Notes: generated by a model not told the origin, from the letters alone. 64,000 nucleotides of DNA from Cichorium intybus (GCA_023525715.1 CM042010.1:60515729-60579728); one strand, 5' to 3'. Positions 10,504 through 24,374 are shown, counted from the stretch's first letter. Numbers and translations are program-made.

Positions 10504-10679
10504 AGCCCTACCAAATATTACCCTTTTACCCTCAGAAAAAAATTGTGGACCTAATTTGAAAATATAATATGGTAATAGCTAAAGTTGTAAAAATTAAACA
10601 AAGTTAATACAAAATAATTAAAAAACGGAAGGCGCCATGTAGTAGACTTCAAAAAAAAAAATAATAAGTGAAGGCAGGG

Positions 10680-11140
10680 TATAGCGGTCACCTAGCGAGA
10701 TTTGATTTAGCGTTTATCGCGGTGGTATAACGGTGGTATAGCGGGGTTTTTTTTTGTTACTTTTAGACTATTAATACTACGTAGAATTAATATCACAAAA
10801 AGTTGCATAAAAATGTCACATAAAACATAGATAGTATTCTAATATGAAAAGATAGTATTCTAATATGAAAAGTGTCAACGTGTCAAACATAAATCTAATC
10901 GCAATCCATGGGTTCGGCATCCGAGTCAACATCGTTTAATGCATTCACATCTTCCGAAAAGTAAATCTCGGCAAATCTCGGCAAATCTCGGACATTATCT
11001 CGTCAAATATCGGCAAATCTCGGCAAATCTCGGCGAGATTATCGCTGGCGAGATTACTGAGCGAGATTTTGATTTTTATCTCGGCCTAAGCCCGAGAAAC
11101 GCTATCTCGGCGCTATCTCCCGAGATTGACTGCATAGCGC
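10680..11140. repeat. Degenerate AATCTCGGC repeat block with inverted ends
   Basis: The core (about 10960-11110) holds many copies of ATCTCGGC and its inverse (CCGAGAT, GCGAGATT), some at 10-bp spacing. The ends are imperfectly inverted: TATAGCGGTCA at 10680-10690 and TGACTGCATAGC near 11127. Two GGTGGTATA words lie near 10720. It resembles a small non-autonomous DNA element, but I cannot find a target duplication. Confidence 0.45.
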
Positions 11141-11690
11141 ATACGTGAGCCTCCCCCTTATCAAATAAACATTGCAACGATCTAAACCTAACTGAATACT
11201 ATGTTCGTAATCCCTTGTCCACACTTATTTCATTGTACTCCAAGGATTCTCTTTTAATCATCGTCGTAGGACGTTTCGAATACAATTGCATCTGGAAATT
11301 TTATTGCAAATGGTAAACCTCTCCCATATGCAATTTCGTTTAACTAGACTAACTACACGATTGGAAATACATTTACAATTAACCTGCAACACACAAATGT
11401 ATGTAATTGGTGATTATTCAGAAACTTATGTACACGCTTTATTCAAATTAAACGTGGATTACAGTTACATATCATTCATTTAATTTTTTACAATTGGTTT
11501 GTGTATGCACACCAACTGCTCGACAGAACGCCTCTTTTAACAATGCATAAAGAAAAACAAATGACACATTCAACAACTATGATATCAGTTAATGGGTTTA
11601 TTTAAAGCACCTGATGTATTGTATATCTAACTCAATTTACGTTTTCTTGTCACTTTCTGTGAATCGATGATAGTAGTAGTTTGAGGCATC
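11141..11690 (+). promoter_or_regulatory. Upstream region of tnp2
   Basis: AT-rich sequence without a supported gene. It holds the promoter of the tnp2 gene at 11691; I see no single decisive TATA box. Confidence 0.35.
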
Positions 11691-14600
11691 ATGATGGACA
11701 AGTCTTGGATGGGAGCCAAAAGAAACACATCACGTTATATAAATGGAGTTAAAGCATTCTTGGAATATGCAGTAAACAATTACTATATTAGTAAAAACAT
11801 CGATCCTTTACATGCCAAAAAAACCATAAAAATTCCATGTCCATGTATACAATGTGTCAACCACATCCCTCATTCTGTGCGAGTGGTAGATGACCACTTA
11901 TTCACTCATGGAATTGATGAAACATACACAAACTGGACATATCATGGAGAAAAAGAAGAACCACCTTTACCTTATATTGTTGATGAAGACTTTGGCATGG
12001 ACACTACATACCTTGAGGATTCCATGGATACAACAAACCAAAACCCAACAGATGCTGCAGAAACTAAAGAGTTGGTTCAAGCTGCAGAAGAAAATTTTAT
12101 GGACGACCCTACCAAGTTAAGAGAAATGCTACAAGATGCCGAAAAACCACTATATGAAGGGTGTCCGAACTTCACAAAGTTATCTGCTATCATACAACTG
12201 CTCAACCTAAAGAGTAAGTATGGAGTTTCAGATAAATACTTTAACGAATTATTAGCTTTGCTCAAACGTATGTTACTAGAAGGAAACGAAATGTATAGTT
12301 GTACATACGAGGCCAAGAAAGCATTGAAACAAATGGGTTCAGGGTATGAGAAAATACATGCATGTGTAAACAGGTGTATGCTTTACAGGCACGAGTATGA
12401 ACAATTGACAGAATGTCCAAATTGTGGTAAATCTAGGTGGAAGGTGGATGAACAAAAAAATAAAATTTACAAAAACGTACCGGCAAATGTAATGTGGTAC
12501 TTTCCAATTATTCCACGAATGAAACGACTGTTTCAATCTAAAAATACAGCGAAAGAATTAACATGGCACGCAACCGAAAGAAAGGTGGAACCCGGTGTTA
12601 TGCGTCACCCGGCAGATTCAACCGCATGGGCTGCCTTAGATGACAAATTTCCCGACTTTGGGATCGAACCAAGAAATCTAAGGCTAGGCATTTCCGCTGA
12701 CGGGGTCGAGGTGAATAGCGGAACTAGACATCATAGTGTATGGCCTGTTCTATCTGTCATCTACAACCTACCACCATGGTTGTGTATGAAAAGAAAGTTT
12801 ATAATGCTTTCTTTATTGATATCAGGATCACAGGAAACGATATTGATGTTTTCCTAGCCCCTTTGATCGATGATCTGCAAATATTATTCGATCGGGGAGT
12901 CGAGACTTATGATGCATATGCACAAGAGAAGTTTACTCTACGTGCGGCTGTGTTATGGACGATTAACGACTACCCTGCTCTCGGTACGTTAAGTGGTTGT
13001 CCTCACAGTGGATTCAGGGGTTGTGTTGTGTGTGGAGAACAAACTCACTGTATTAGACTTCCAGAATCAAATAAGCAATGTTACGCCGGGCACATGCGAT
13101 ATCTTCCGTATGATCACCCGTTTAGAAAACAGAAAAAGGCATTTAATGGGGAGCAAGAGCACTTACTTGTTCCAGAACCTTTGACTGGGGAGGAAATATA
13201 TAACAAGGTAAAATTTGTAATTAATAAATGGGGAAGGGTAACTAATGGTAAGGATCGGGAAGTCCAACATACTTCGAGCGATGGGGGTGGGAAGATAAAA
13301 AAAGAAAGAGAAAAGCAAAGCACGTAGATAGTTCGGAGCTTTCCCAACAACAAGACCCTTACTGGAAGAAATTTAATATATGGTATAGATGTCTTAGGTT
13401 TTGGCGCTACAATTCGATCCAACATTGCATAGATTTTATGCATATTGAAAAGAATGTGGCGGAAAGTATAATTGGAACATTGTAAGACGTTCCAAATAAG
13501 ACGAAAGATGGTCACAAAGCACGTTTGGATTTGGTCCATTTTAATTTAAAACCAGAGTTACATCCTAATAAAGAAGGGAATAATACCATACTTCCCCTAG
13601 CAGCATGCACACTGACGAAAGATGAAAAAGAAAAGTTTTGTGAAACTTTATACAACTTGAAAGTTCCACAGGGGTATTGTTCTAATTTTTCTAGTTTGGT
13701 CAGTTTGAATGACAGGAAGCTGATTGGACTTAAGTCACATGACTATCACATGCTCATGCAACAATTTCTGCCTGTCGTAATTAGACCTATGAAGCATGCA
13801 CCAACAAGAATTGCTATTACCAGGTTTTGTTTCTTTTTGAAAACAATATGTAGCAAAGAAATAAAAGTGGATGAACTCCAAAGGTTGCAAGAAGAATTAT
13901 GTGTGACCTTATGCCTTCTTGAGAAATACTTTCCACCAGCATTTTTTGATGTGATGATTCATCTAACCGTACACCTTACTAGGGAAGTTAAATTATGTGG
14001 TCCAATTTTGTTTCGTTGGATGTACCCATTCGAAAGGTTTATGAAGGTTATAAAGGGACACGTACGAAACAGAAATAGACCGGAAGGATGCATTGCGGAA
14101 GGGAATGTTGCAGAAGAGACGATTGAGTTTTTTAGTGAATTCTTTAAAAGCATGGATACGGTCGGTATACCACATGACACACATAACACATGTGGACTTC
14201 ATGATGATACTATTTCTCCGATAGATGGCACTCCTATATCGGCTCCTAAATCAACAGAAGTTTGTCCAGACCTCTTCGAGAAAGCACATTTCTTTGTGTT
14301 GCAAAATACATCTGAAGTGGAACCGTACATCATGTAAGTTTTTGTTTTGTCTATGCTTACATACTTTTTTGTAGTTTTACACTAAAGCTTTAAACTTTTT
14401 TCCAGGAGACACATGCAATTTTTGCAAAACAAATACCCTAGTAAACAACAAAATCATCTCCAGCAAGAGCATACTAAAACGTTTGCTAGTTGGTTACGGC
14501 ACGAGGTACATTGTTTTTTATGTATGTGTTACATTTTATAGCAATGTACTATGCATGTTGGATGCAGCATCCGAACCTTTTCTTTACCTGTTATAGCAAT

Positions 14601-15490
14601 GTACTATGCATGTTGTAGGTATTTGCCAATTTTGGGCAATTTTGGTAGGAATTTTGTGACAGTGTTTATCTGTACAAATTAAGTGTAGCTATTTACTACC
14701 CACCTTCTTCTAATTTTCAGGTATATAGAGAGTCACAAGTTTGCAAAGATAGTGTACCAGCGGCTGTTGATTGGCTTTCAAATAAACCAAACATCAATGT
14801 ACTGAAATATGATGTATATGCTATCAATGGATATAGATTTCGTAAAACAGTCGAGAATGTAAAGGTTACCAAGACAGTGGTGTTAGCGTTGTTGCAACAG
14901 ACACACACATTTCCAAAGATGTTGTTACCCATGTTAAAAACACTTATTATGGTGTTTTACAAGAGATATGGGTATTAGATTATAATTTCAGAAGAATTCC
15001 TATTTTTAAGTGTGATTGGGTAGATAGTAGAAATGGGGTGAAGAAGGATAAACTAGGGTACACACTTGTGGAACTAAAAAGGTTGGGCCATAAGGATGAT
15101 CCCTTCATATTAGCGTCACAAGCACAACAAGTCTTTTACGTGGCAGACCCAATCGATCACAAAAAATCTATTGTCTTCGAAACACCTCCCAAGAATTACA
15201 GAAATGCGTACGATGATGTAGATGAAGAATTTAGTACTACAGTTTGTCCTAAAAATGACAATATATTGCCACGTCTACAACCAGTTGACTTGCATAAGGA
15301 AAATGATTATTTTCGTACTGATTGTCAGGGTATTGTTATACGTAAGGTATGTGTACCTTCATCATAGCCTAATGTTTACATATATCAGATATCAACTCTA
15401 CATTTGTATAAAATTCATGCTTTAAACAATTACTTTTGTTTGTAGAAGGAGAAGGCAAAGGACAAACAAGTTGATGCAGGGGACACGTAA
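11691..15490 (+). pseudogene. CACTA tnp2 transposase gene, four exons, frameshifted
   Basis: The ATG at 11691 (or 11694, MDKSW) opens a Transpos_assoc domain with a C-x-C-x2-C cluster (CPCIQC) and HLFTHGI. The Transposase_21/tnp2 region follows: NCGKSRW zinc-binding segment, HSVWPV and YNLPPWLCMK. A later exon 1 part carries MHIEKN and a DUF4218-like region (GPILFRWMYPFERFMK). Exon 1 ends at 14333, with further exons at 14406-14505, 14721-15346 and 15446-15490; the third encodes a DUF4216-like domain (YYGVLQEIWVLDY). Breaks: a net frameshift near 12828 in the catalytic region, a second near 13290-13320, an in-frame TAA at 13483-13485 and a one-base shift near 14863. The copy is therefore inactive, and element mobility would need transposase from elsewhere. 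Usual exon order is retained. Confidence 0.85.
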
Positions 15491-15780
15491 TCCATTCACT
15501 TGCAGAAAATACATTACACCATTTCTTACAAGTTCCCTTGATTGTGCATGCTATTAACTAATCCATATGGTGACTACGCACCAACTTGACAGAATTACCC
15601 CTTTTCTTTAAACATTTTCGTTAATTGTACTACATACAACAATTTTCTAGTATTTTCTATGTAATAAAATTTATCTACTTAGCCATTGCTTTTTGGTTTG
15701 TGTGCTCATAATACCAATGGAGACCTTTGAAGTTTAATGTTATTGCTGGTATTTTGTGTGATCATAATACCAATGGAGAC
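15491..15780. other. 3' flank of tnp2
   Basis: No gene. ATACCAATGGAGACCTTT occurs twice, near 15711 and 15767, marking the start of the right subterminal repeats. Confidence 0.5.
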
Positions 15781-16145
15781 CTTTGGACATAACATAAAAC
15801 ATAACACATGGCAATTACATATCAACAGTCACACTTTCAATGAACATAAAATATGTATAATACCCATTAGTCACCATTACATACCTACATAAACATTTTA
15901 AATTTTTATGATTACCATTTTTTACCTTTGGACATAACATAACACAAAACACATGGCAATTACATATCTATAGTCACACTTTCAATGAACATAAAATATG
16001 TATAATACCCATTAGTCACCATTACATACCTACATAAACATTTAAAATTTTTATGATGACAATTTTTTACCTTTGGACATAACATAACACAAAGCACATG
16101 GCAATTACATATCAATAGTCACACTTTCAATGAACATAAAATACG
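15781..16145. repeat. 145-bp tandem repeat, 2.5 copies (right subterminal region)
   Basis: CTTTGGACATAACATAA starts at 15781, 15926 and 16071, an exact 145-bp spacing; the third copy stops after about 75 bp. The units contain GTCACA and GTCACC words like those of the left array. Confidence 0.9.
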
Positions 16146-16384
16146 TAGACTACCCAAACAATGGTTTTCTTATTCAACTATATTTACCTATGGACATGCT
16201 TTTTAATTCTACCCTCACCAAATCATACATACAGTCACACATATTTAAATTTTCCAATACAATTGATAATATTTTGACACATGTAATAAAAATGCATATG
16301 ACAATAAACCACTTAAACCGACTTCTTTTCTTACTTTTAATATGTAACCAATAAACAACATCCTATGGACACACGACTATTTTA

Positions 16385-16520
16385 TGTGGCCATATTTGTT
16401 ATCTTTTTTGACACATTAAATTTGATGTGGCCATATTTGTTATATTTTTGGACACATTATATTTGATGTGGCCATATTTGTTATGTTTTTGGACACATTA
16501 GATTTGATGTGTCCAATATT
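16385..16520. repeat. 41-bp tandem repeat, about 3.3 copies (right subterminal region)
   Basis: ATGTGGCCATATTTGTTAT or its variant starts at 16385, 16426, 16467 and 16507. Between 16520 and 16800 shorter TGTCACA, GTGTGGCC and GTGACC words continue, in keeping with a transposase-binding region. Confidence 0.85.
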
Positions 16521-16824
16521 GCACAATCACACAGTCACATGTACAATTTTCTTATGTGACCATTACGTATCTATAATCTCTAATAAAATAAATGTCACAT
16601 TCTTAAAACGGTAAATGTGGGTGATTGTATCATTTAGTCACATTTAAGTCCAGTGTAACGAATGAGTGTCACATTTTTGTAAATAAGTGTGGTCATTGTT
16701 TTGTTTCTCCATAATATGGTCACACAAACTAATTTACATGTAGCCATAAACGTTCTCGAAATTTCATCAGTGCCCTATGGCCACACTTTTTTTTAAAAAT
16801 GTCGCAGGCATTTTTCGATCAAGT

Positions 16825-16852
16825 GTAACCAATGTGCGATTTTGTACTAGTG
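16825..16852 (-). repeat. Right terminal inverted repeat of the CACTA element
   Basis: Read inward from 16852 the end starts CACTAGTACAAAATCG. This matches the usual CACTA terminus. The partner lies outside the window, so the inverted-repeat length cannot be measured. Confidence 0.8.
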
Positions 16853-16942
16853 ATTGGAAACAGCCGCTCGCCGCGCCGCGGTGCGGTGGGGAAGAAAAGG
16901 ACTAAAATTGAAAAAAAAATTGTGGCAATTTTTTTTGTGCAG

Positions 16943-17365
16943 ATGTCGTTCAGACTAGACCACCAGTTTCTCCAGTTCCCTGAGGGATTGGACAGCTCTG
17001 TTGAGTTTGCCAGCAGGAGGGATACACTCGTAGGTTGTCGGGTTCTCGAGGCGACGATCATTGACAGGGATATCCTCAGAGACGCGGGGCTTTGGGGTGA
17101 GATCGAGCCATTCCTCCACCGCACATGGACCCACGGGGATGCTTCATTCACATGTCGAGGCTGGGATAGGCTTATGGCCAACCAGGACGACACTGTGTAC
17201 ACTGAGCTTCTTTTGAAGTTCTTGTCCACAGTTCGTTTTTCACAGGGGTCGACAGAGGCCCGTTCCAGACTCGTCCGATTTCGATTAGGGGGAGTCCACA
17301 GGGAGTGCAACATCCGGGAGTTTGGGAGGCGCATGACCAGTGGATGGCGGAGACTCAGAGGATGA
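16943..17365 (+). pseudogene. Athila ORF1 (env-position protein) of element D, internally deleted
   Basis: The ATG at 16943 begins MSFRLDHQFLQFP and matches the intact ORF1 of element G (ATG at 30795) for about 130 residues, through SRLVRFRLGGVHREC and EFGRR. It then runs out of register and stops at 17363-17365. A C-terminal tail in another frame continues to about 17456 (AHDQWMAETQRM). Compared with G, the middle and most of the C-terminal half are deleted. ORF1 sits downstream of pol in Athila elements; its function is unproven. The sequence just before the ATG is TTTTGTGCAG, a splice-acceptor-like site also present in G. Confidence 0.75.
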
Positions 17366-17456
17366 TTATGCTCCGGATGCAGATTGACGATATTCCACCT
17401 CACCCCTCCGGAGGCGATACTGGGGCAGGTCCATCTGGGACCCGCCAGGACGACAA

Positions 17457-18450
17457 TTGTTGTACTTTTCTTATTTTCTTTTGGATATCTATACTATACT
17501 TATGACACTTTCTATTTTTTGTTTATATTGTATTTTTTTTTTGTTTGCGTTTAATCTTTTTGTGAGTCATGCATGTGATACCAAAATGGGGGAGTTGTTT
17601 CAAGCAAGTGTGGGGTCACCGTGCCCCCTCCACTTGTCTTGACCACCGGCATGTTCACTGTTGCGCTATAACTCCAAAATGCTAAATTGAGGACCTTTTT
17701 GTTCGTATTTGTACTTGAGACATCAAGTACCAATCAAGCGAACTACCGTCCAAAGGGGTAACTCTTTCTCCCTTGTTCTAAATAATTTTTGTACAACGGG
17801 GACGTTGTACGGTTTTAAGTGTGGGGTGTGGACGGTCGAAAGAGTAGTTTTTGAAATTTTTGCGGAAATGACCGATTTTCAAAATTTTTAGCAACTTTTT
17901 CAAAAATTTTATTAGATTGTAATTTTGAAACGGATAGTTTATGATTGTTTATAGCATTGGTATTTTTCGAGAAATACTATTTAGTTGTAATCATACTATT
18001 AGTTTAGTCAAATAAGTTGAGTTTTATGAGTTTAGAAGACTGGACTGTTCTAAGTTTGGGATCTAGGAAGGAACTGTCAATCTATGACCTTTGTTGTTCG
18101 AGCCGGTAGGTCTAAAATGGGTGGGCTTATGCACCTTACCACCTAAGATGGTCTGATCTGGGATGGTATTTCCGAAAGCTCGCTACACAGAGAACATCGA
18201 AAGTCATTGACAATTCTTTAATGGCTTTAGAATCTGAATGAGTACGTACACTTCATTGTGGACAGAAAATTTGTAATCAAGGGTTCTCTAGAAAGCCCTG
18301 AATTCCAAAGAACATTCCGATTATGTTTTCACAAACTATTTCACTCTAACTCATAGGACAATAAGCTTTGAAATTAAACACAGTCAAAAATTGTTTAAGT
18401 CTTAGTTAAAATCTATTAAAAACTCTCTTGCTTAGGGACAAGCAAGGCAC
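17457..18450 (+). other. 3' non-coding region of element D
   Basis: Homologous to the mirror region of element G (28577-29592): both carry the CACCCCAC/GTGGGGTG word near 17820 and the ACAAGCAAGGCAC segment just before the polypurine tract. No coding sequence. Confidence 0.6.
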
Positions 18451-18464
18451 AAGTGTGGGGTGTT
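18451..18464 (+). promoter_or_regulatory. Polypurine tract of element D
   Basis: AAGTGTGGGGTGTT directly precedes the LTR start TGACAACG. The same tract precedes the 3' LTR of element G. It primes plus-strand DNA synthesis in this family. Confidence 0.75.
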
Positions 18465-19447
18465 TGACAACGTCTAGTAATATCAAATATTTTAGTCGTT
18501 GTTGTGCCCTATTCTTAATGGAAATATATCATATATATCGTGGTATTCTCACTTTTCATGCCAGCACTTGTTTGGAAATAAATAATGAAAACAGGGACCA
18601 AAAGCGTGCAATTTGGAAGAAGTTTGAAGATCAAGGCAAAATCAGGCAAAGACGTATGTGCGTCACGGAATTCATCATGGCACGACGCGGTTATGAGGCG
18701 GTGGAAAGAATTTAAATGTCGATAAAACGGGGATAGACCCGCACGCGCGCCGCAGGATCCACTTATGCGCAACGCAGCTTCGAGATTTTTGCAACTATAA
18801 ATAGAGGCTCTTAGGTCGGAAAAAAGTAGCGAAGACCTGGTGTGAAATCGACCCCCAAGGCTCTTTGACTCCGAGATTTAGCTTCAGCAACCATCTTTTG
18901 GTATTTTCATGTTTTTATCTTTAATTTTCAATTAGTTAAATAGTTAGTGATAGTTGGCTAGTGTCTTTGAGAGTGACAACCATTGACATTGAGTCTTTGT
19001 TTCTGTTTTTAATAGTTTGGTTACTGTTCTGGACCTTTGGATCTGATTTTGTTAATGGTAATCATTTGGTTTATGTTAATTGCCTAGTTTTTCGGTGTTT
19101 ATACTTGTGAATGAATTTTTGAGTGGTTGGATTGTGTTTGATGTTTGGTTTGCCCTTGATTGCTTCTGATTTGGAGATGTACTTTTAAATTCAGTAGGTG
19201 GCAAGGTTTAGTTAGTAGCTTAGTTTAGTTAATGCTTGCTTGGAATTGTTTTAGTTTATAATTTTTGGGATTGATTGGAAAAAGTTAGGAACTAGGTCCT
19301 CTGACTGTAGCGTGACACTGCAGTTGGTAATCTATCACCTGTCTCGACCAAGTAACTCCTGTGGATCGACCCTGATTTCCACTGTGCTAAGTGTGTGTGT
19401 TAGGTATTTTCTTATTTTTGACCGCATGACGACCGCTGCGAATGTCA
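18465..19447 (+). repeat. LTR of element D (983 bp)
   Basis: Starts TGACAACG and ends AATGTCA, with TGACA/TGTCA inverted tips as in element G. TATAAATA at 18796-18803 is the probable promoter. Two CpG-rich motif pairs lie upstream of the TATA box (18658-18690 and 18745-18777). Confidence 0.8.
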
Positions 19448-19452
19448 AATTT

Positions 19453-19470
19453 TGGCCCCGTTGCCGGGGA
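19453..19470 (+). promoter_or_regulatory. tRNA-Asp-type primer binding site of element D
   Basis: TGGCCCCGTTGCCGGGGA, one base different from the site of element G and from the complement of a plant tRNA-Asp 3' end. It lies five bases beyond the LTR. Confidence 0.75.
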
Positions 19471-19566
19471 GTTGTGAGCTTGAGAGTAGGTGATCTGTAG
19501 GACTTAGTTTCTGATTTTTGATGTTGATTTTAGTTTTTTGATTTTTGGTATGTGTCCGTCCTCATA

Positions 19567-19620
19567 ATGGGCGATCACATGTACCCGGATCAGTATGATT
19601 ATTATCCGGCCGACAACTAT
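19567..19620 (+). pseudogene. gag start fragment of element D
   Basis: The ATG at 19567 opens MGDHMYPDQYDYYPADNY, a Tyr/Asp-rich N terminus in the position expected of gag, about 100 bp past the primer site. Homology to the element stops after about 18 codons. Confidence 0.4.
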
Positions 19621-20623
19621 CTTAACTTTGAAATAATCTTATTTATCATAGTTTCTAATCTTTTCTTTTTAGATTTCATTGGTTTGAACACAATTACAAC
19701 ATGAACCATTTTTTGGTCCTATAATAAACTTGTTTTATTATTTAATCTAGGAGTTTGTATAACCTTTGAAAATCCATATTTTGAACCTTTCCCATTTTAA
19801 AATTTTGACATTTTAGGTTTTAAAATAAAGTCCATTTCATTTTCAAAAGCCATTATACATTTTATGTTTGAAAATGCCATTTTTAAAACTTACAAACTCC
19901 TTAATGATTTATGTTTGTTATCTAGGTTTTCTAGCATAAAAAATCCTATATTTATTCACAACCACAATAATAACATCATTCACAAATTATAGTTCACAAA
20001 CCAAGGACTTTGAGGGACCATACATTCATCAAATAAATTTCTTTTGAGCTACAAGTTTGCCAATCTTCTTATATCATCATATAATGAATGTTCCACCATT
20101 GCTTTAGACCAAAAAATCAAACCATGAATTTTTAGTTTTCACCATTCTTGACCAATAGCAAGCGCAGAAAGATTACAACATTCACATCTTCATTCTCTTG
20201 GACTTTATCTTCACGTTCTTTGACATTTACGAGTATTTAAACTAATCTAACATTAACCTAACACTTATAAATGTTAAAAACAGAAAACAGACCAATTTAC
20301 AATCACAAACATTTTGAATAAAACAATAGGTACAACCATATCAAAAATTAAGAACATCCACATGACATTCATCTAAAAAGTGTCTAACACTTGATTATGC
20401 ATCCAATAACACATGCAACCTTAAATAAAGTCTAAACTTTGTTTTTAAGGAAACTTTTACGTAAACCAAATGCATGTAAAAGGATTAATTACATAAAAAA
20501 TAAACTAGCATACACAAGTTGCTAAAACGCCATGCATGGGTTCATACATAAAACGATGAACATCTATGTCTTCCAAAAATCAAGTTTATCAAAATAAACA
20601 TGTTTTCTAAGCATGCATATAAC
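19621..20623 (-). other. Sequence adjoining LTR E, probably its 5' leader
   Basis: AT-rich, no coding frame. It lies on the internal side of the primer site at 20624-20640, so it should be untranslated leader of a minus-strand copia element whose coding part is missing. I cannot define its left edge beyond the end of D similarity. Confidence 0.4.
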
Positions 20624-20640
20624 CTTGGCTCTGGTACCAC
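20624..20640 (-). promoter_or_regulatory. Initiator tRNA-Met-type primer binding site of copia E
   Basis: The minus strand reads TGGTACCAGAGCCAAGG, one base from the plant initiator tRNA-Met complement in the first 13. It lies one base from the LTR start. Confidence 0.7.
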
Positions 20641-20641
20641 T

Positions 20642-21770
<1,129 letters not shown>

Positions 21771-21820
21771 TTGCAATTGTTGATTTTCAATTAATAAACC
21801 CAAACAACTTTGTTGTATCG

Positions 21821-22063
21821 ATGAGTATAATGACAAAAATGGATGATAAATATGTTGCTGATATGGATTCACAAAAGTTTGATATTGGTCACAAGTACAT
21901 CATAAATTTTCTCAAATATTATGTCTCTCAACTGACTTTACTAAATGTGGCTCTAGCGAAGGAGTTCAAGAAGATATATCAAACTGATACTAGATTGGAA
22001 GAAATCATAAGGTATCAAGATGGTGAAATTATTAAAGGCCTTGGGCGATTGTGTATCAATTAA
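21821..22063 (+). CDS. Hypothetical 80-residue frame
   Basis: Unrecognised. The ATG at 21821 opens MSIMTKMDDKYVADMD and continues with a plausible helical stretch (LNVALAKEFKKIYQT). It follows the presumed end of LTR E. No promoter, repeat or conserved motif identifies it; it may be a gene fragment or chance. Confidence 0.25.
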   Translation: MSIMTKMDDKYVADMDSQKFDIGHKYIINFLKYYVSQLTLLNVALAKEFKKIYQTDTRLEEIIRYQDGEIIKGLGRLCIN

Positions 22064-22725
22064 AGAATGAGATGGTCCTAGGAAGATGTTCTTCAATGTG
22101 GACTTCAAAGCCAAATTTCCAACAAATTTCATCTAGAATCTTGTGACTGTGATCATTACTTGCAGATATAACAATGTTGTGGATATCAAGGAAATAACAG
22201 ATCATCTGATTTGGTGGTTAGCAGTTTAGTAGGCACTCCTTGATGTTCTTCATATGTGTAGATAACTTCGAGTATTTTGAGCAACTACTTACAAAAGGGG
22301 AGAATGATAGTATTAATTTTGTTGTGCCAAAGTTCATGTTGTGATGATGACCGAAGTTGTTGATACCGATGTTACTAGTCTGGCGAAGTAGTTATGTTAT
22401 TGGATTTACCAAGGTTGTAGAGTTTGCAAAGCTCGTTCAGTAGTTTTGTGTATTTTGTCACGTAGGCTACTATGCTCCTAACAGATTTTGTATGTTAGTG
22501 TGAGTATGCAGTTGAACTAAAATGTTCATGTCTGCGTGTAATGTATTGATTATTCAAGACTACACTGTCTCTTGTAAATATATATGGTGTTAGTCATTAT
22601 GGATAATGATGAGTTTTGAAATACCTCTTAATGTTTTTTAATTAAGCTTATGTTTGTAACTAATTCTCTGATCAATCAAAGTACCAAAAAGTTCATATTT
22701 ATTTCATTGTGCTCTACAAACAATT
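22064..22725. other. Unassigned sequence before copia C
   Basis: I see no gene or repeat here. The last five bases, CAATT (22721-22725), are the probable left target duplication of copia C. Confidence 0.4.
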
Positions 22726-23560
<835 letters not shown>

Positions 23561-23561
23561 G

Positions 23562-23574
23562 TGGTATCAGAGCC
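23562..23574 (+). promoter_or_regulatory. Initiator tRNA-Met primer binding site of copia C
   Basis: TGGTATCAGAGCC, exact for the plant initiator tRNA-Met complement, one base past the LTR. Confidence 0.9.
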
Positions 23575-24340
23575 TATTGGCTTGTTTTCTGTTGAATTTT
23601 CTTTAACTGTTGAATCTTTTGGATTAGGGTTTATAGAAATTAAACCCTAATGCCTTCTAATTGTCGTTTTTGGCTAGGGTTTCTGAAACCCTGGCCCCTG
23701 CCCCAATTTTCGATTTTTACATAGGCTATTTTAGGGTTTTTTTATTTTTGGTAATTATGATTAATTAATAAATGGATAACCCTATACCCTTTGTTTTCGA
23801 ATATTAGTGGGTATGGATTAGGATTAAATAATTTAATTAATTTAATTTGATAATCCGCATCTGATTTAATTTATTTAATTAATTGTTAATTAAAGGATAA
23901 ACATTAAATCAATTTAGGTTAAATTTTAAATTTAAATTAAATTGTTTAATTTGAAAATTTAAAATAGATAAACCAAATATTTTGAAAGGTTTAAAATACA
24001 TCTTATATATATTATTATTAAAAGTTAATATTATATGTATAAGAACTGGTCACTCAAATCGCTAGTATGTCTCATTCACGAACCCGATCTATAAGGGGGT
24101 ATAAGGAAACTGCCTATAAAATGGTGGTTGAATGGGTGTCCACTCTCACCCACCACTTCCTTGATTGGTGGAGGGTCGTTAGCAAAACGGATTTGATAGG
24201 ACAACTTAATCTCATTAAAAGTATAATGCTATTAAAGAAAGTACTAGAACTTGTTTAACAAAATCCCAAATCTAGTTACTTTAGGAAAAATGTGAAATAT
24301 ATGCTAACCCATGAAATTGCACATTACACTTTATTAGTCG

Positions 24341-24374
24341 TTAGTGGAGCGTGTGTGGTTTACCAGCACACTAA
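24341..24374 (+). ncRNA. Leader hairpin 1 of copia C
   Basis: TTAGTG (24341-24346) pairs with CACTAA (24369-24374) around a 22-nt loop, part of a family of four such hairpins. The loop contains GTGTGGTTTACC. It lies in the untranslated leader. Confidence 0.6.

Larger units (their letters stand above)
1..16852 (+). mobile_element. CACTA (En/Spm-type) DNA transposon; left end outside window
   Basis: The right terminus reads TACTAGTG at 16845-16852, the reverse complement of the CACTAGTA start typical of CACTA elements. Both canonical CACTA proteins lie inside: an accessory transposase with a Transposase_24-type domain on the minus strand (1466-4337) and a tnp2 transposase on the plus strand (11691-15490). 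Long tandem repeats lie inside each end, as expected for subterminal transposase-binding regions. The left terminus is not in the window, so the element exceeds 16.8 kb and the 3-bp target duplication (ATT expected from 16853) cannot be checked. Sequence beyond 16852 is Athila-like internal sequence, so this element probably inserted into retroelement D. Four extra small genes lie between the two transposase genes. Confidence 0.85.
16853..19620 (+). mobile_element. Athila-type Ty3/gypsy element D, partial, around one LTR
   Basis: Order on the plus strand: the 3' part of an internal region with a truncated Athila ORF1, a polypurine tract (18451-18464), a complete LTR (18465-19447), a tRNA-Asp-type primer site and the first codons of a gag. 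Having both a polypurine tract and a primer site means the LTR lies between two internal regions. The left side is cut by the CACTA insertion. The right side stops about 19620, where sequence changes to that adjoining LTR E. ORF1, LTR layout and primer site are homologous to element G but clearly diverged. Confidence 0.8.
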
